From positions 107,362 through 171,361 of the forward strand of contig NZ_JNZO01000009.1 in assembly GCF_000717595.1 (NCBI RefSeq): a stretch of DNA of 64,000 nucleotides, read 5' to 3'. Source of the stretch: Streptomyces flavochromogenes (GTDB lineage Bacteria; Actinomycetota; Actinomycetes; Streptomycetales; Streptomycetaceae). Position 1 is the stretch's first letter; each line of letters begins with the position of its first letter. Below are positions 1-8,544 of the stretch, piece after piece. The position numbers and the translations under genes are program-made. Under the pieces are notes generated by a model. That model was not told where the DNA came from, did not search any database, and was given only the letters and a program-made list of their open reading frames with translations.

Positions 1-69
1 TCGATCGGGGATGGGAGCGGAGACTTCGCGCACATCGTATGCGGGCGGTCCGGAAGGGCTCACGCCGAC

Positions 70-306
70 TCAGGCACTCGCGTCACGGTCCGTGTTGCCG
101 CCCGGGCCGCCGTCGGTGCCGCCGGCAGCACCGTCGCCGGTGCCGGCGTCGCCCGAGTCGTCGGTGCGGTAGCCGCGCAGCAGGAACCAGGCGAGCAGCG
201 CGCCGCCCACGATCGAGACCAGCAGCACGATACGGAGCGTGTCACCCGGCCCCTGCTGCGCGGTGGCCGCGAGCAGGGCTGCGGCGGTGTCGACGGTGTC
301 CGGCAT
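70..306 (-). CDS. small single-pass membrane protein
   Basis: A 78-residue protein with one clear hydrophobic segment (about residues 24-44, LRIVLLVSIVGGALLAWFLL) followed by a Gly/Asp/Thr-rich, probably disordered tail ending DRDASA. The N-terminus is short and acidic/alanine-rich. No catalytic motif is visible, so no function is assigned. It is divergent from the M48 peptidase gene, with about 130 bp between the two starts, so they may share a regulatory region. Third-position GC is high, as expected for a real gene here, and the reading frame is bounded by an in-frame stop on the left side of the window. It could be a small partner of the protease, but that is inferred only from position. 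Confidence 0.7.
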   Translation of the reverse strand: MPDTVDTAAALLAATAQQGPGDTLRIVLLVSIVGGALLAWFLLRGYRTDDSGDAGTGDGAAGGTDGGPGGNTDRDASA

Positions 307-434
307 GTCGGTCGTGCTCCTCGGTCGTCCTTGGTGCCCGAGTTATCCACAGGCTCCGGCACACGGTAGCGCCAGCGCCTAGGCTGGGGTTCGTCAGGGG
401 GACGAGCACCGACTCGTACGAACAGGGGGCATCC
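307..434. promoter_or_regulatory. divergent promoter region
   Basis: Intergenic DNA between the small membrane protein (leftward) and the M48 peptidase (rightward). Any promoters for both must lie here. No convincing -35/-10 pair was picked out by eye. Confidence 0.4.
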
Positions 435-1568
435 ATGACCGAGAACGACCAGGGGAACGTGCCGAGCAGGCAGCGGAAGCGGTTCCCCGGTATCTCCTCG
501 CGGGCCTACGAGCATCCGGCCGACCGCTCGGCGCTGGTGGCGCTGCGCAAGCTCAGCGGCTTCGACACGGTCTTCAAGGCGCTCAGCGGACTGCTGCCGG
601 AGCGGAGTCTGCGACTGCTCTTCCTCTCGGACTCCGTCCGGGTGAGCGACGCGCAGTTCAGCCATCTCAACGACATGCTGCGGGACGCCTGTTACATCCT
701 GGACCTGGAGAAGGTCCCGCCGATGTACGTGACGCAGGACCCGAAGCCCAACGCGATGTGCATCGGCCTGGACGAGCCGATCATCGTCGTCACGACCGGC
801 CTGGTGGAGCTCCTCGACGAGGAGGAGATGCGTGCGGTCGTCGGCCACGAGGTCGGCCACGCGCTGTCCGGGCACTCCGTGTACCGCACGGTGCTGCTCT
901 TCCTCACCAGCCTGGCGCTCAAGATCGCCTGGATACCGCTGGGGAACGTCGCGATCATGGCCATCGTCACGGCGCTGCGCGAGTGGTTCCGCAAGTCGGA
1001 GCTCTCCGCCGACCGGGCCGGGCTCCTCGTCGGGCAGGACGTGCAGGCCTCGATGCGCGGTCTGATGAAGATCGCCGGCGGCAACCACCTCCACGAGATG
1101 AACGTCGACGCGTTCCTCGCCCAGGCCGACGAGTACGAGAAGGCCGGGGACCTGCGGGACTCGGTTCTCAAGATCCTCAACGTGCTGCCGCGCACGCATC
1201 CCTTCACCACCGTCCGGGCGGCGGAGCTGCGGAAGTGGTCGGAGAGCCGTGACTTCCAGCGGATCATGGACGGCCACTACCCCAAGCGCTCGGAGGACAA
1301 GGACGCCTCGGTCACGGACTCCTTCCGCGAGTCTGCGGGGCACTACGCCGACACCGTGCGGACCAGCAAGGATCCGCTGATGAAGCTGGTCGGCGACATA
1401 GCCGGTGGCGCCGGTGACCTGGCGGGCGACCTGGGCGGGAAGCTGCGCAACGCCTTCGGCGGCGGCCAGGGCCCGAGGAAGCCGGACGCCGCGGGGACCG
1501 ACGGAACCACCGGGAACGCCGAGGACGGCAAGGGCGGCCCGGCCGGCGCCACCGGGGACGCCTCGTAG
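435..1568 (+). CDS. M48 family metallopeptidase (HtpX/Ste24-like)
   Basis: A 377-residue zinc metalloprotease. The zinc-binding HEVGH motif sits at about residues 138-142, followed by a membrane-associated hydrophobic stretch (LLFLTSLALKIAWIPLGNVAIMAIV) and the downstream SELSADRAGLL segment, whose Glu should be the third zinc ligand. The ATG at 435 is chosen over a much longer upstream frame because the upstream residues are arginine-rich antisense-like sequence; a GGGGG stretch lies about 5 bases upstream. The C-terminal 110 residues are Gly/Asp-rich and low complexity. M48 peptidases act in membrane protein quality control; the substrate here is unknown. It converges on the next gene. Confidence 0.9.
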   Translation: MTENDQGNVPSRQRKRFPGISSRAYEHPADRSALVALRKLSGFDTVFKALSGLLPERSLRLLFLSDSVRVSDAQFSHLNDMLRDACYILDLEKVPPMYVTQDPKPNAMCIGLDEPIIVVTTGLVELLDEEEMRAVVGHEVGHALSGHSVYRTVLLFLTSLALKIAWIPLGNVAIMAIVTALREWFRKSELSADRAGLLVGQDVQASMRGLMKIAGGNHLHEMNVDAFLAQADEYEKAGDLRDSVLKILNVLPRTHPFTTVRAAELRKWSESRDFQRIMDGHYPKRSEDKDASVTDSFRESAGHYADTVRTSKDPLMKLVGDIAGGAGDLAGDLGGKLRNAFGGGQGPRKPDAAGTDGTTGNAEDGKGGPAGATGDAS

Positions 1569-1640
1569 CGAGACCGAGCGCGGGAGCCGCAGCCGGAACC
1601 GAGCTCGGTGACCCGCGGCGAGTACCGAGCAGTCCGGGTC

Positions 1641-2726
1641 TCAGAGCGCGGGCTGAGCGCCCGGCGCCAGCGCTCCGCACAGTGAGGGGGCGGCGGGCCG
1701 GCCCGTGGCGTACGGGTCGGTGACCGGCGGTCCGCCGCCCGCCTCGGTGGCCCGCGCTCCGGCCAGGAGCGGCTTCAGGGAGCCTGTGGTGTCCGCGCCG
1801 CACGCCTGCGGGCCCGCCTCGACGCCGCTGGTCACCAGCTCGGCCCGGTGCATGCGCAGGTCCTCGCGGTCGAAGCGGAAGTGCACCTCGCGGTGGACGG
1901 TGAAGAGCGAGGCCTGACCGACCGGTCCCGCGCCCTGGGCGGCCGGGCGGAGGGCGTAGGTGTACGTGTGGTCCGCGGTGACGTCCAGGGTGTCGGGTCC
2001 GGTCTCCTCGAAGCGGAGGGTGCCCTGGACACGGACCGAGGGGTCCGCGAGGACGGCCTGGCGTGGGTCGAAGCGGACCAGCCAGGCGGCGAGGGCGTGC
2101 CGGCCGTCGTCGGCCGGTGCCTCCACGCTCCGGTCGAACTGGTTCAGCTGGTCGGGGTCGAGCAGCAGGCGCGGGGGCCGCGCGGTGACCCCGGACAGGA
2201 CGTCGGGGTCCAGGGACGAGGCCACCAGATAGTCCTTGGCGATGCTCAGGGCGGTGACGACCTGGCTCTCGGCGAAGTGGGTGGTGCGCCCCGCGACGGG
2301 GAGATTGATGCCGGCGGCGCCCGTGCGGTACTCGGCGGCCGGGCTGTGGTCGAAGAGCCGGTCGGGCACACCGCCGACGACGGGGCCCTGCGGGGCCAGC
2401 GGGACCACGGTGGTCCGCAGCGGCTCGGCCCGCTGGTCTGCGGGCGGCTGGTAGGGGTTCCGGACGCCCAGATAGATGGCCGTACCGAAGGCGAGGAGGA
2501 TCAGCAGGACCAGCATGAGGGCCTGACGGGAGCCGCTCCGGCCCTCCCAGGAGGAGGGGCGGCTGCGGACGGCCTCGGTGTGCTCGCCCATCCGCTCCCG
2601 GGCCGAGAACTCCTGGAGGTGGGCAGCGCGGACGAACGCCTCGTCGAAGACGACGGACCTGTACTCGTCCTCACCACCGGGGAGACCCTCGGGTGTCCCC
2701 TCAGGCGGGTCGCCACGCCCTGCCAT
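1641..2726 (-). CDS. single-pass membrane protein with VVFDEAFVRAA motif
   Basis: A 361-residue protein. The acidic N-terminal cytoplasmic part carries EYRSVVFDEAFVRAAHLQE (residues about 21-40), then one transmembrane helix near residues 69-88 (ALMLVLLILLAFGTAIYLGV), then about 270 extracytoplasmic residues without a motif I recognise. The same N-terminal motif occurs in the next gene upstream (VVFDEDFVRAA), so the two are distant paralogues or share a binding motif. There is no usable Shine-Dalgarno before the ATG. Instead a -10-like TACCCT ends 6 bases before the start, suggesting a leaderless transcript. Function unknown. In S. coelicolor this neighbourhood has been linked to spore-wall synthesis, as I recall; not checked. 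Confidence 0.8.
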   Translation of the reverse strand: MAGRGDPPEGTPEGLPGGEDEYRSVVFDEAFVRAAHLQEFSARERMGEHTEAVRSRPSSWEGRSGSRQALMLVLLILLAFGTAIYLGVRNPYQPPADQRAEPLRTTVVPLAPQGPVVGGVPDRLFDHSPAAEYRTGAAGINLPVAGRTTHFAESQVVTALSIAKDYLVASSLDPDVLSGVTARPPRLLLDPDQLNQFDRSVEAPADDGRHALAAWLVRFDPRQAVLADPSVRVQGTLRFEETGPDTLDVTADHTYTYALRPAAQGAGPVGQASLFTVHREVHFRFDREDLRMHRAELVTSGVEAGPQACGADTTGSLKPLLAGARATEAGGGPPVTDPYATGRPAAPSLCGALAPGAQPAL

Positions 2727-2732
2727 ACCTTC

Positions 2733-2760
2733 AGGGTAGGTCCGCGGGGGCTTCGGTAAA
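2733..2760 (-). promoter_or_regulatory. putative leaderless promoter
   Basis: On the minus strand TTTACC (2760-2755), a 16-base spacer and TACCCT (2738-2733) stand 6 bases before the ATG at 2726. That geometry would place the transcription start at or next to the start codon. Inferred from sequence only. Confidence 0.45.
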
Positions 2761-2903
2761 CGCCCAGGTATACGACAAGTTCGGAAGAATTCCGCCGTCA
2801 GGGTGTGTGCGCGCCGGCGTGGAGCCGTGCGGCGCGGCCGGATGGGGGATGTGGACCGCGCCGAGACGGCTGCGGACCGCGATGCGGGGGACGCGGGGCG
2901 TGC

Positions 2904-3464
2904 CTACTTGGGGGCCGCCGAGCGTGCCGCGGGCGCGTGGGCGGCCGGCGGGGCGGGGTTCGGGTTGGGCGTGTCGACTCCCGTCGTGGCCGGCTGCGGG
3001 ACCTGGTCCTGGCGGTTGGCGGCCGCGCCGCGGTAGACGGCGCTGAACGCCAGGGCGACCATGCCGATCCCCATGAGGAGGGCGAGGACCCAGGCGACGG
3101 GTCGGTGCCAGCGGGCGCTGCCCCGATAGGGGCGCAGAGCGCCGCCGTGGCGGCCGTAGGGGCTGGCGTCGTCGCCGATGTCGTCCGGCTCGTAGGTGAG
3201 GCCGGAGGAGTCGTGGAAGTCCTCGTAGAGGTCGTCGTCGCCCGATCCGCCACCGGCGCGGGCACGGGCCGACTCGGCCTCCGCGCGGGCCTGGGCGGCG
3301 GCGAGGAGCCGCTCGACGGCGGTGGGTTCGTGGACGGTCGCGGCCCGCACGAAGTCCTCGTCGAACACCACGTCGGCGTAGACCTCGTCGGCGCCTCCGC
3401 GGTCGACAGAGTCCTCGGGGTCCCCACCGTCCTGGAACGGCGTGCCCCCCACGTCGTCCGGCAC
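2904..3464 (-). CDS. single-pass membrane protein, motif paralogue of the adjacent gene
   Basis: A 186-residue protein. The acidic N-terminus carries DVVFDEDFVRAATVHEPTAVER (about residues 33-54), followed by a charged linker, one transmembrane helix near residues 123-145 (VAWVLALLMGIGMVALAFSAVYRG) and a Pro/Ala-rich extracytoplasmic tail. It shares the VVFDExFVRAA block and overall topology with the protein encoded at 1641-2726, although the outer domains differ. The start is the GTG at 3464. It lacks a Shine-Dalgarno but has TACTCT ending 6 bases upstream, again typical of a leaderless mRNA. Function unknown; a shared cytoplasmic partner that reads the motif is a reasonable inference. Confidence 0.78.
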   Translation of the reverse strand: MPDDVGGTPFQDGGDPEDSVDRGGADEVYADVVFDEDFVRAATVHEPTAVERLLAAAQARAEAESARARAGGGSGDDDLYEDFHDSSGLTYEPDDIGDDASPYGRHGGALRPYRGSARWHRPVAWVLALLMGIGMVALAFSAVYRGAAANRQDQVPQPATTGVDTPNPNPAPPAAHAPAARSAAPK

Positions 3465-3470
3465 GGATTC

Positions 3471-3476
3471 AGAGTA
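3471..3476 (-). promoter_or_regulatory. -10-like element of a leaderless promoter
   Basis: TACTCT on the minus strand ends 6 bases before the GTG start at 3464. It matches the position and TANNNT form of the element before the neighbouring gene. No good -35 hexamer is visible. Confidence 0.35.
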
Positions 3477-3540
3477 GACCCGCGAGGTGGATTTGGGCAG
3501 GGAGAGCGCGAACCCTCCCCGCCCGTACCGAAAGGAGTGA

Positions 3541-4824
3541 TTACCGCACGTGACCGTCGCCGGTGACGATGTACTTGGTCGAGGTGAGCTCCGGCAGGCC
3601 CATGGGGCCCCGGGCGTGCAGCTTCTGGGTGGAGATGCCGATCTCCGCGCCGAAGCCGAACTGTCCGCCGTCCGTGAACCGGGTGGAGGCGTTCACGGCG
3701 ACCGTGGTGGAGTCGACCAGCTGGGTGAAGCGGCGCGCCGCGGCCTGCGAGGTGGTGACGATCGCCTCGGTGTGACCGGACGACCAGGTCCGGATGTGCT
3801 CGACGGCCTTGTCGAGGGAGTCGACGACGGCGGCGGCGATGTCGTACGAGAGGTACTCGGTCTCCCAGTCCTCCGGCGTGGCCGGCACGACGGTGGCCTT
3901 GGAGCCCTCGGCGAGGGCGATGACCCGCTCGTCGGCGTGGACGGTGACGCCGGCCTCGGCGAGCGCGTCGAGGGCCCTGGGCAGGAAGGCCGCGGCGATG
4001 TCCTGGTGGACGAGGAGGGTCTCGGCCGCGTTGCAGACGCTGACCCGGTGGGCCTTGGAGTTGATCAGGATGTCGACGGCCATGTCGAGGTCGGTCTGGG
4101 CGTCGACGTAGACGTGGCAGTTGCCGGTACCGGTCTCGATGACGGGGACGGTGGACTCCTCGACGACCGTCCGGATCAGGGAGGCTCCGCCGCGCGGGAT
4201 GAGCACGTCGACGAGGCCGCGGGCGCGCATCAGCTCGCGGACCGAGTCGCGGGACTCGCCGGGGACGAGCTGGATGGCGTCCGCGGGCAGTCCGGCGCCT
4301 CCGACGGCGTCGCGCAGGACCTTCACCAGGGCGCTGTTGGAGGCGTAGGCGGAGGACGAGCCGCGGAGCAGGACGGCGTTGCCGGACTTGAGGCAGAGGG
4401 CGGCGGCGTCGACGGTGACGTTGGGGCGGGCCTCGTAGATGATGCCGACGACGCCGAGCGGGACGCGGACCTGGCGCAGGTCGATGCCGTTGGGCAGGGT
4501 CGAGCCGCGGACGACCTCGCCGACGGGATCGGGCAGCGCGGCCACGTCGCGGACGTCGGCGGCGATGGCCCGGATGCGCTCGGGGGTGAGGGTGAGCCGG
4601 TCGATGATCGCCTCGCTGGTCCCGGCTTCGCGGGCCTTGGCGATGTCCTCGGCGTTGGCCTCGACGATCTCGGCGGTGCGCACTTCGAGGGCGTCCGCGA
4701 TCGCCAGCAGGGCGTCGTCCTTGGCCGCACGCGGGAGTGGCGCGATTTCGGCGGCGGCGCCACGGGCCCGGTAGGCGGCCCGGGTGACCGGGGACAGGTT
4801 GTCGAGGGGCGTGAGCGAGGTCAT
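3541..4824 (-). CDS. proA: gamma-glutamyl phosphate reductase
   Basis: A 427-residue NADPH-dependent enzyme that reduces gamma-glutamyl phosphate to glutamate semialdehyde, the second step of proline synthesis. It belongs to the aldehyde dehydrogenase superfamily. Visible landmarks are the conserved [27 protein letters not shown] region and the catalytic-cysteine segment [16 protein letters not shown]. Length is normal for the family. The ATG start at 4824 gives [12 protein letters not shown]. Upstream lie the small hypothetical gene at 4939-5280 and then proB, so the two proline genes are close but not directly adjacent. A hairpin at 4897-4925 suggests that the small gene is at least partly uncoupled from proA. 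Confidence 0.96.
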   Translation of the reverse strand: MTSLTPLDNLSPVTRAAYRARGAAAEIAPLPRAAKDDALLAIADALEVRTAEIVEANAEDIAKAREAGTSEAIIDRLTLTPERIRAIAADVRDVAALPDPVGEVVRGSTLPNGIDLRQVRVPLGVVGIIYEARPNVTVDAAALCLKSGNAVLLRGSSSAYASNSALVKVLRDAVGGAGLPADAIQLVPGESRDSVRELMRARGLVDVLIPRGGASLIRTVVEESTVPVIETGTGNCHVYVDAQTDLDMAVDILINSKAHRVSVCNAAETLLVHQDIAAAFLPRALDALAEAGVTVHADERVIALAEGSKATVVPATPEDWETEYLSYDIAAAVVDSLDKAVEHIRTWSSGHTEAIVTTSQAAARRFTQLVDSTTVAVNASTRFTDGGQFGFGAEIGISTQKLHARGPMGLPELTSTKYIVTGDGHVR

Positions 4825-4896
4825 GTCCGCAGGGTACTGGCACCCCTGCGGACATCCCTCACGTATCCCGCACTCCGAGACGTGCCCAGGTCGTTC

Positions 4897-4925
4897 CGAG
4901 ACGCCCCGCGCGGGGAGGCGTCTCG
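4897..4925 (-). terminator. hairpin terminator after the 113-residue ORF
   Basis: A 9-bp perfect stem (CGAGACGCC / GGCGTCTCG) encloses a further GC palindrome. It lies 14 bases beyond the stop of the minus-strand gene at 4939-5280 and upstream of proA. There is no long T run, as is usual in Streptomyces. Confidence 0.55.
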
Positions 4926-4938
4926 AACACGCCCCCGT

Positions 4939-5280
4939 TCAGTACGGGTGGACGCCGACCGGGGCGGCCGGCGGCGGGCCGTAGCCCTCCGCGATCCGCT
5001 GGTGGTAGGTCTCGCGGTCGATGACCTCGAGGCCGACGATCTCCCACGGCGGCAGCTTGGCGGTCTGCCGGTGCTCGCCCCACAGGCGCAGGGCGACGGC
5101 CGCGGCGTCGTGCAGGTCGCGGGCCTCCTCCCAGTACCGGATCTCGGCGTGGTCGTTGGCATACCTGCTGGTCAGCAGGAAGGGGTGGTCGTGGGCCAAT
5201 TGTTCGAGCCCGCGCCGCACCTCCTTCAGCGGTGACTCCACACCCGACACGCTGAGCGTGATGTGCCAGAGTTTGGACAC
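4939..5280 (-). CDS. conserved hypothetical protein between proA and proB
   Basis: A 113-residue soluble protein beginning VSKLWHITLSVSG. The GTG at 5280 is chosen because an AAGGA box lies about 6 bases upstream. The frame stays open much further upstream, but those codons have poor third-position GC, so they are not taken as coding. No transmembrane segment, signal peptide or metal motif is evident. The sequence is rich in Glu, His and Trp (residues 41-57 run ANDHAEIRYWEEARDLH). I do not recognise a family. It lies between the two proline genes on the same strand, which may be only positional. Confidence 0.75.
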   Translation of the reverse strand: MSKLWHITLSVSGVESPLKEVRRGLEQLAHDHPFLLTSRYANDHAEIRYWEEARDLHDAAAVALRLWGEHRQTAKLPPWEIVGLEVIDRETYHQRIAEGYGPPPAAPVGVHPY

Positions 5281-5618
5281 GGGCTGTTCCTTGGCGCGTG
5301 CCTCACGTGTTTCGCGAACCTCGCGTGTCTCGGTGGTGGTCTCGGTCTTGGTGTCCGTGGACCTGTCCCGTGCCTCGTCGAAGTCGGCTCCGGCCTCGAC
5401 ACTGGTCAGGGCGCGTTCGGCAGTCCCTCGGGGCGGCGCCCCTGGGCGCGCTCGTCTCACCGGCGGCCTCCTGTGTGATGCGTGTGGTGCTGTACCCCGC
5501 CCCTGCTCTCTTACCCCCGAGACAAAGTTGACCAGCCCGAGGCGGCACTTGGGGCGGTTTTGGTAAACGTCCCTTCCGGATGGCCGCACTTTCAGCCGTT
5601 TCGGGAGGGGCGCGAGGG
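5281..5618. other. 338-bp intergenic region, proB to the 113-residue ORF
   Basis: No gene is supported. It holds two neighbouring short palindromes, CACGTG at 5305-5310 and TTCGCGAA at 5311-5318, about 30 bases upstream of the GTG at 5280. They could be an operator for the small gene. The stretch 5519-5580 is less GC-rich than its surroundings and is a plausible promoter site, but no hexamer pair is convincing. Confidence 0.4.
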
Positions 5619-6755
5619 TCAGCCGATGACGACCAGGTCGTCGCGGTGGACGACCTCGCGCTCGTATTCGGGGCCGAGCTCCCTGGCGAGCTCGGGGGTG
5701 GAGCGCCCGAGCATCCGGGGCATCTCCTTGGCGTCGAAGTTGACGAGGCCGCGGGCGACGGCCCGGCCGGCGGTGTCGCGCAGTTCGACCGGGTCTCCCG
5801 CCACGAAGTCGCCCTCGATGCCCGCGACGCCGGCCGCGAGCAGGGACTTCTTGCCCTCGACGACGGCTCGTACGGCTCCGTCGTCCAGGGTGAGGGAGCC
5901 CTGCGGGGTGGAAGCGTGCGCCAGCCACAGAAGCCGGTCGGCGGAGCGGCGGCCGGTGCGGTGGAAGTACGTACCGGTGTCGCGCCCGGCGAGGGCGTCG
6001 GCGGCGCGGCTCGCGGAGGTGAGGACCACGGGGATGCCGGCGGCGGCGGCGATCCGGGCGGCCTCGACCTTGGTGACCATGCCGCCGGTGCCGACGCCGG
6101 CCTTGCCGGCGGAGCCGATCTCCACATGGGCGATGTCGTCGGGTCCCGCGACCTGGGCGATCCTCGACGTGCCGGGCTTGGACGGGTCGCCGTCGTAGAG
6201 GCCGTCGACGTCGGAGAGCAGGACGAGCAGGTCGGCGCGGACGAGATGGGCGACGAGGGCGGCGAGCCGGTCGTTGTCGCCGAAGCGGATCTCGTCGGTG
6301 GCGACGGTGTCGTTCTCGTTGACGACCGGCAGCGCGCCCATCGCGAGGAGCTGGTCGAGGGTCCGGTAGGCGTTGCGGTAGTGCGCGCGCCGGCTGGTGT
6401 CGTCGGTGGTGAGGAGGACCTGGCCGACGCGGACGCCGTAGCGGGCGAAGGAGGCGGTGTACCGGGCGACGAGGAGGCCCTGGCCGACGCTGGCGGCGGC
6501 CTGCTGCCGGGCGAGGTCCTTGGGGCGGCGGGTGAGGCCGAGCGGCGCGAGGCCCGCGGCGATGGCGCCGGAGGAGACGAGGACGATCTCCTTCTCGCCG
6601 CCGCTGCGGACCTTGGCGAGCACGTCGACGAGGGCGTCGACGCGATCGGCGTCGAGGCCCCCGGAGGCGGTGGTGAGGGAGGAGGATCCGACCTTGACGA
6701 CGATCCTGCGGGCCTCCGTCACATATCGCCTCGCGTCGTCCGTCGCTCCGGTCAT
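5619..6755 (-). CDS. proB: glutamate 5-kinase
   Basis: A 378-residue kinase that phosphorylates L-glutamate in the first, feedback-regulated step of proline synthesis. The N-terminal amino-acid-kinase domain shows RRIVVKVGSSSLT and VLVSSGAIAAGLAPLG, then NENDTV and LLSDVDGLY. The last 100 or so residues form the PUA domain typical of longer ProB enzymes. Two starts are plausible. The ATG at 6755 is used here and gives MTGATDDARRYVTEARR. The GTG at 6722 (VTEARRIVVK) has the better Shine-Dalgarno (GAGG, spacing 6). In many actinobacteria obg lies next to proB; here a glycan block of about 10 kb separates them. Confidence 0.95.
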   Translation of the reverse strand: MTGATDDARRYVTEARRIVVKVGSSSLTTASGGLDADRVDALVDVLAKVRSGGEKEIVLVSSGAIAAGLAPLGLTRRPKDLARQQAAASVGQGLLVARYTASFARYGVRVGQVLLTTDDTSRRAHYRNAYRTLDQLLAMGALPVVNENDTVATDEIRFGDNDRLAALVAHLVRADLLVLLSDVDGLYDGDPSKPGTSRIAQVAGPDDIAHVEIGSAGKAGVGTGGMVTKVEAARIAAAAGIPVVLTSASRAADALAGRDTGTYFHRTGRRSADRLLWLAHASTPQGSLTLDDGAVRAVVEGKKSLLAAGVAGIEGDFVAGDPVELRDTAGRAVARGLVNFDAKEMPRMLGRSTPELARELGPEYEREVVHRDDLVVIG

Positions 6756-6843
6756 CTGCGTCGTCACCTGTGCCGCCACCTGCGTCGTCCTCACTCGGCT
6801 GTCCCACGTGCCGCGTGTCTCCCCGCCGCGACTGCCAGGCAAT

Positions 6844-7311
6844 CTACGCGAGCCGGGAGGGCTGCCGCTCGTCCGTTTCGCTCCCTGGACCGGTGTCGTC
6901 GGAGTCCTTTCCGTTGTTCCGGGGGACGAGGATGCGCTGGGAGATGAGGTAGGTGAAGGGGATGGCGACGACGGCCGCGACGAGCGGCGCGATCCGGTCG
7001 TCCATTCCGGCCCAGGTGACGAGCGCGTACAGACCGACGCTCTGCACCAGGTAGTTGGTGACGTTGGTGAGCGGGAAGAGGGCGAACTTCTTCCAGGTCG
7101 GCCGGGTGCGGTAGGTGAAGTACGTGTTGAGGAAGAAGGAGCCGATCATGCTGAGGACGAAGGCGAGGGAGTACGCGGCGAAGTACGGCATCCACGGGTG
7201 GAGCAGCAGGTAACAGCCGAAGAAGGTACCGGTGTTGACGCCGCCGACGAGTCCGAAGCGGAAGATCTCGGCGAGTCGTGCCCGCTTCGCCGTGGGAGAG
7301 CCGTCCCCCAT
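6844..7311 (-). CDS. GtrA family polyprenyl-phosphate-sugar flippase
   Basis: A 155-residue protein with four hydrophobic helices and the GtrA signature FRFGLVGGVNTGTFF near residue 17, followed by SFFLNTYFTYR. GtrA proteins are thought to flip undecaprenyl-phosphate-linked monosaccharides across the membrane. The ATG overlaps the stop of the upstream glycosyltransferase by one base (TGATG), so translation is probably coupled. Together with that GT2 and the divergent multi-membrane protein at 8545 it forms a three-component glycan-modification set. The sugar and the acceptor are unknown. The charged C-terminal tail is cytoplasmic by prediction. Confidence 0.88.
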   Translation of the reverse strand: MGDGSPTAKRARLAEIFRFGLVGGVNTGTFFGCYLLLHPWMPYFAAYSLAFVLSMIGSFFLNTYFTYRTRPTWKKFALFPLTNVTNYLVQSVGLYALVTWAGMDDRIAPLVAAVVAIPFTYLISQRILVPRNNGKDSDDTGPGSETDERQPSRLA

Positions 7312-8306
7312 CAGTGTTCTCCGTCGGTGGCCGCGACGCGGACCCGCTCGGCGGCGGTGTGCGCCGCGGTACCGCGACCGAAGGAGCGGTGGGTCTCCTT
7401 CACGAGGAAGTGCGGGCGGCGCTTGGTCTCGTAGTAGATGCGGCCGATGTACTCGCCGATCAGGCCCAGCATCACCATCTGCACACCGCCGAGGCCGACG
7501 ATGATCGCGACGAGGGTGACGTATCCGGGAGCGGTGACGCCGTGGGCGATGGCGGCGACGGCCACCCAGACCACGTAGAGGGCCGCGAAGCCGCTCAGCA
7601 TCATCCCGAGCCAGAGGGCGATGCGCAGCGGACGGTTGTTGAAGGAGATCAGCCCGTCCATGCCGTAGTTGACCAGGGAGCTGAACTTCCACTTCGTCTC
7701 ACCGCCCTCGCGTGCGGCGTTCTGGTAGTCGAAGGTGACGGTGTCGAAGCCGATCCAGGAGAACAGACCCTTGGAGAAGCGGTTGTACTCGGGGAGCGAG
7801 AGCAGTGCGTCGACGGCAGGGCGGGAGAGGAGACGGAAGTCGCCGACGCCGTCGGTGAGCTCCACGTCGACCCAGCGGTTGACGGCCCGGTAGTACATAC
7901 GGCTGAGCGCGGAGCGGAGCTTCTTGTCGCCCTCGCGGGTCCGGCGCGCGATGACCTGGTCGTGGCCCTGGTGGTGCAGGTCCAGCATGCGCGCGAGGAG
8001 CTCCGGCGGGTGCTGGAGGTCGGCGTCCATGATCACGACGGCGTCGCCGGTGGACTTGCGCAGACCCGCCAGCATGGCGGCCTCCTTGCCGAAGTTTCGG
8101 CTGAAGGAGGCATACTGGGTCCGGCTCGGGTGCAGAGCCGCTATTTCCCGCAGCTTGCCCAGCGTTCCGTCGGAGCTGCCGTCGTCCACGTAACAGATCT
8201 CGTAGTCGACCGGGAGGGCGTCGAGCACCTGACGCATCCGCACGTCGAACAGCTCGACGACGTCCTCCTCGTTGAAGCAGGGAACGACGACGGAAAGTTT
8301 GGTCAT
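7311..8306 (-). CDS. GT2 polyprenyl-phosphate glycosyltransferase (GtrB/DPM1-like)
   Basis: A 331-residue enzyme. The N-terminal GT-A domain starts MTKLSVVVPCFNEEDVV, with YVDDGSSDGT and the metal-binding DADLQHPPE motif. The C-terminus carries two transmembrane helices (IALWLGMMLSGFAALYVVWVA and the LVAIIVGLGGVQMVMLGLIGEY region). This architecture is that of GtrB/CsbB-type transferases, which load a sugar from a nucleotide donor onto undecaprenyl phosphate at the inner membrane face. Start is the ATG at 8306, with a GGAG box about 10 bases upstream. It is translationally coupled to the GtrA flippase downstream and is divergent from the putative GT-C gene. Confidence 0.92.
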   Translation of the reverse strand: MTKLSVVVPCFNEEDVVELFDVRMRQVLDALPVDYEICYVDDGSSDGTLGKLREIAALHPSRTQYASFSRNFGKEAAMLAGLRKSTGDAVVIMDADLQHPPELLARMLDLHHQGHDQVIARRTREGDKKLRSALSRMYYRAVNRWVDVELTDGVGDFRLLSRPAVDALLSLPEYNRFSKGLFSWIGFDTVTFDYQNAAREGGETKWKFSSLVNYGMDGLISFNNRPLRIALWLGMMLSGFAALYVVWVAVAAIAHGVTAPGYVTLVAIIVGLGGVQMVMLGLIGEYIGRIYYETKRRPHFLVKETHRSFGRGTAAHTAAERVRVAATDGEH

Positions 8307-8544
8307 GGAACGTTCACTCCATCGGGATGAGCGAGGGCGCGCCCTGAGCGGCGACCAGCAGACTCTTCCTTGGACAGCACGGTGCGGTACAAGGCGGGTG
8401 AAGGCCGACGGGCATGCCCCGCGTGGCCGCCCCGGTCGGCATGCCGTCCATACAATAAAGCATCGCGGAAGACCTTGAACATACGTGGCATTTCCACACA
8501 ATTGCCACCTTGATAACGGCCGATGGCCAGGGGAGCTACCACCG
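8307..8544. promoter_or_regulatory. divergent promoter region with AT-rich island
   Basis: A 238-bp region between the divergent GtrB-like and multi-membrane genes. An unusually AT-rich stretch at about 8445-8515 stands out in this genome. On the minus strand TTCAAG, a 16-base spacer and TATTGT could be a promoter for the gtrB-gtrA pair. On the plus strand TTGAAC followed 17 bases later by ACAATT is a weaker candidate. Confidence 0.45.

Noticed and set aside
1598..1609. ACCGAGCTCGGT palindrome between convergent genes as terminator
   Set aside because: No loop and only 6 bp per arm; too weak to call.
5281..5460. Upstream in-frame extension of the 113-residue protein rich in Thr/Glu/Arg
   Set aside because: Third codon positions there are often A or T, unlike real genes here, and the GTG at 5280 has a proper ribosome site.
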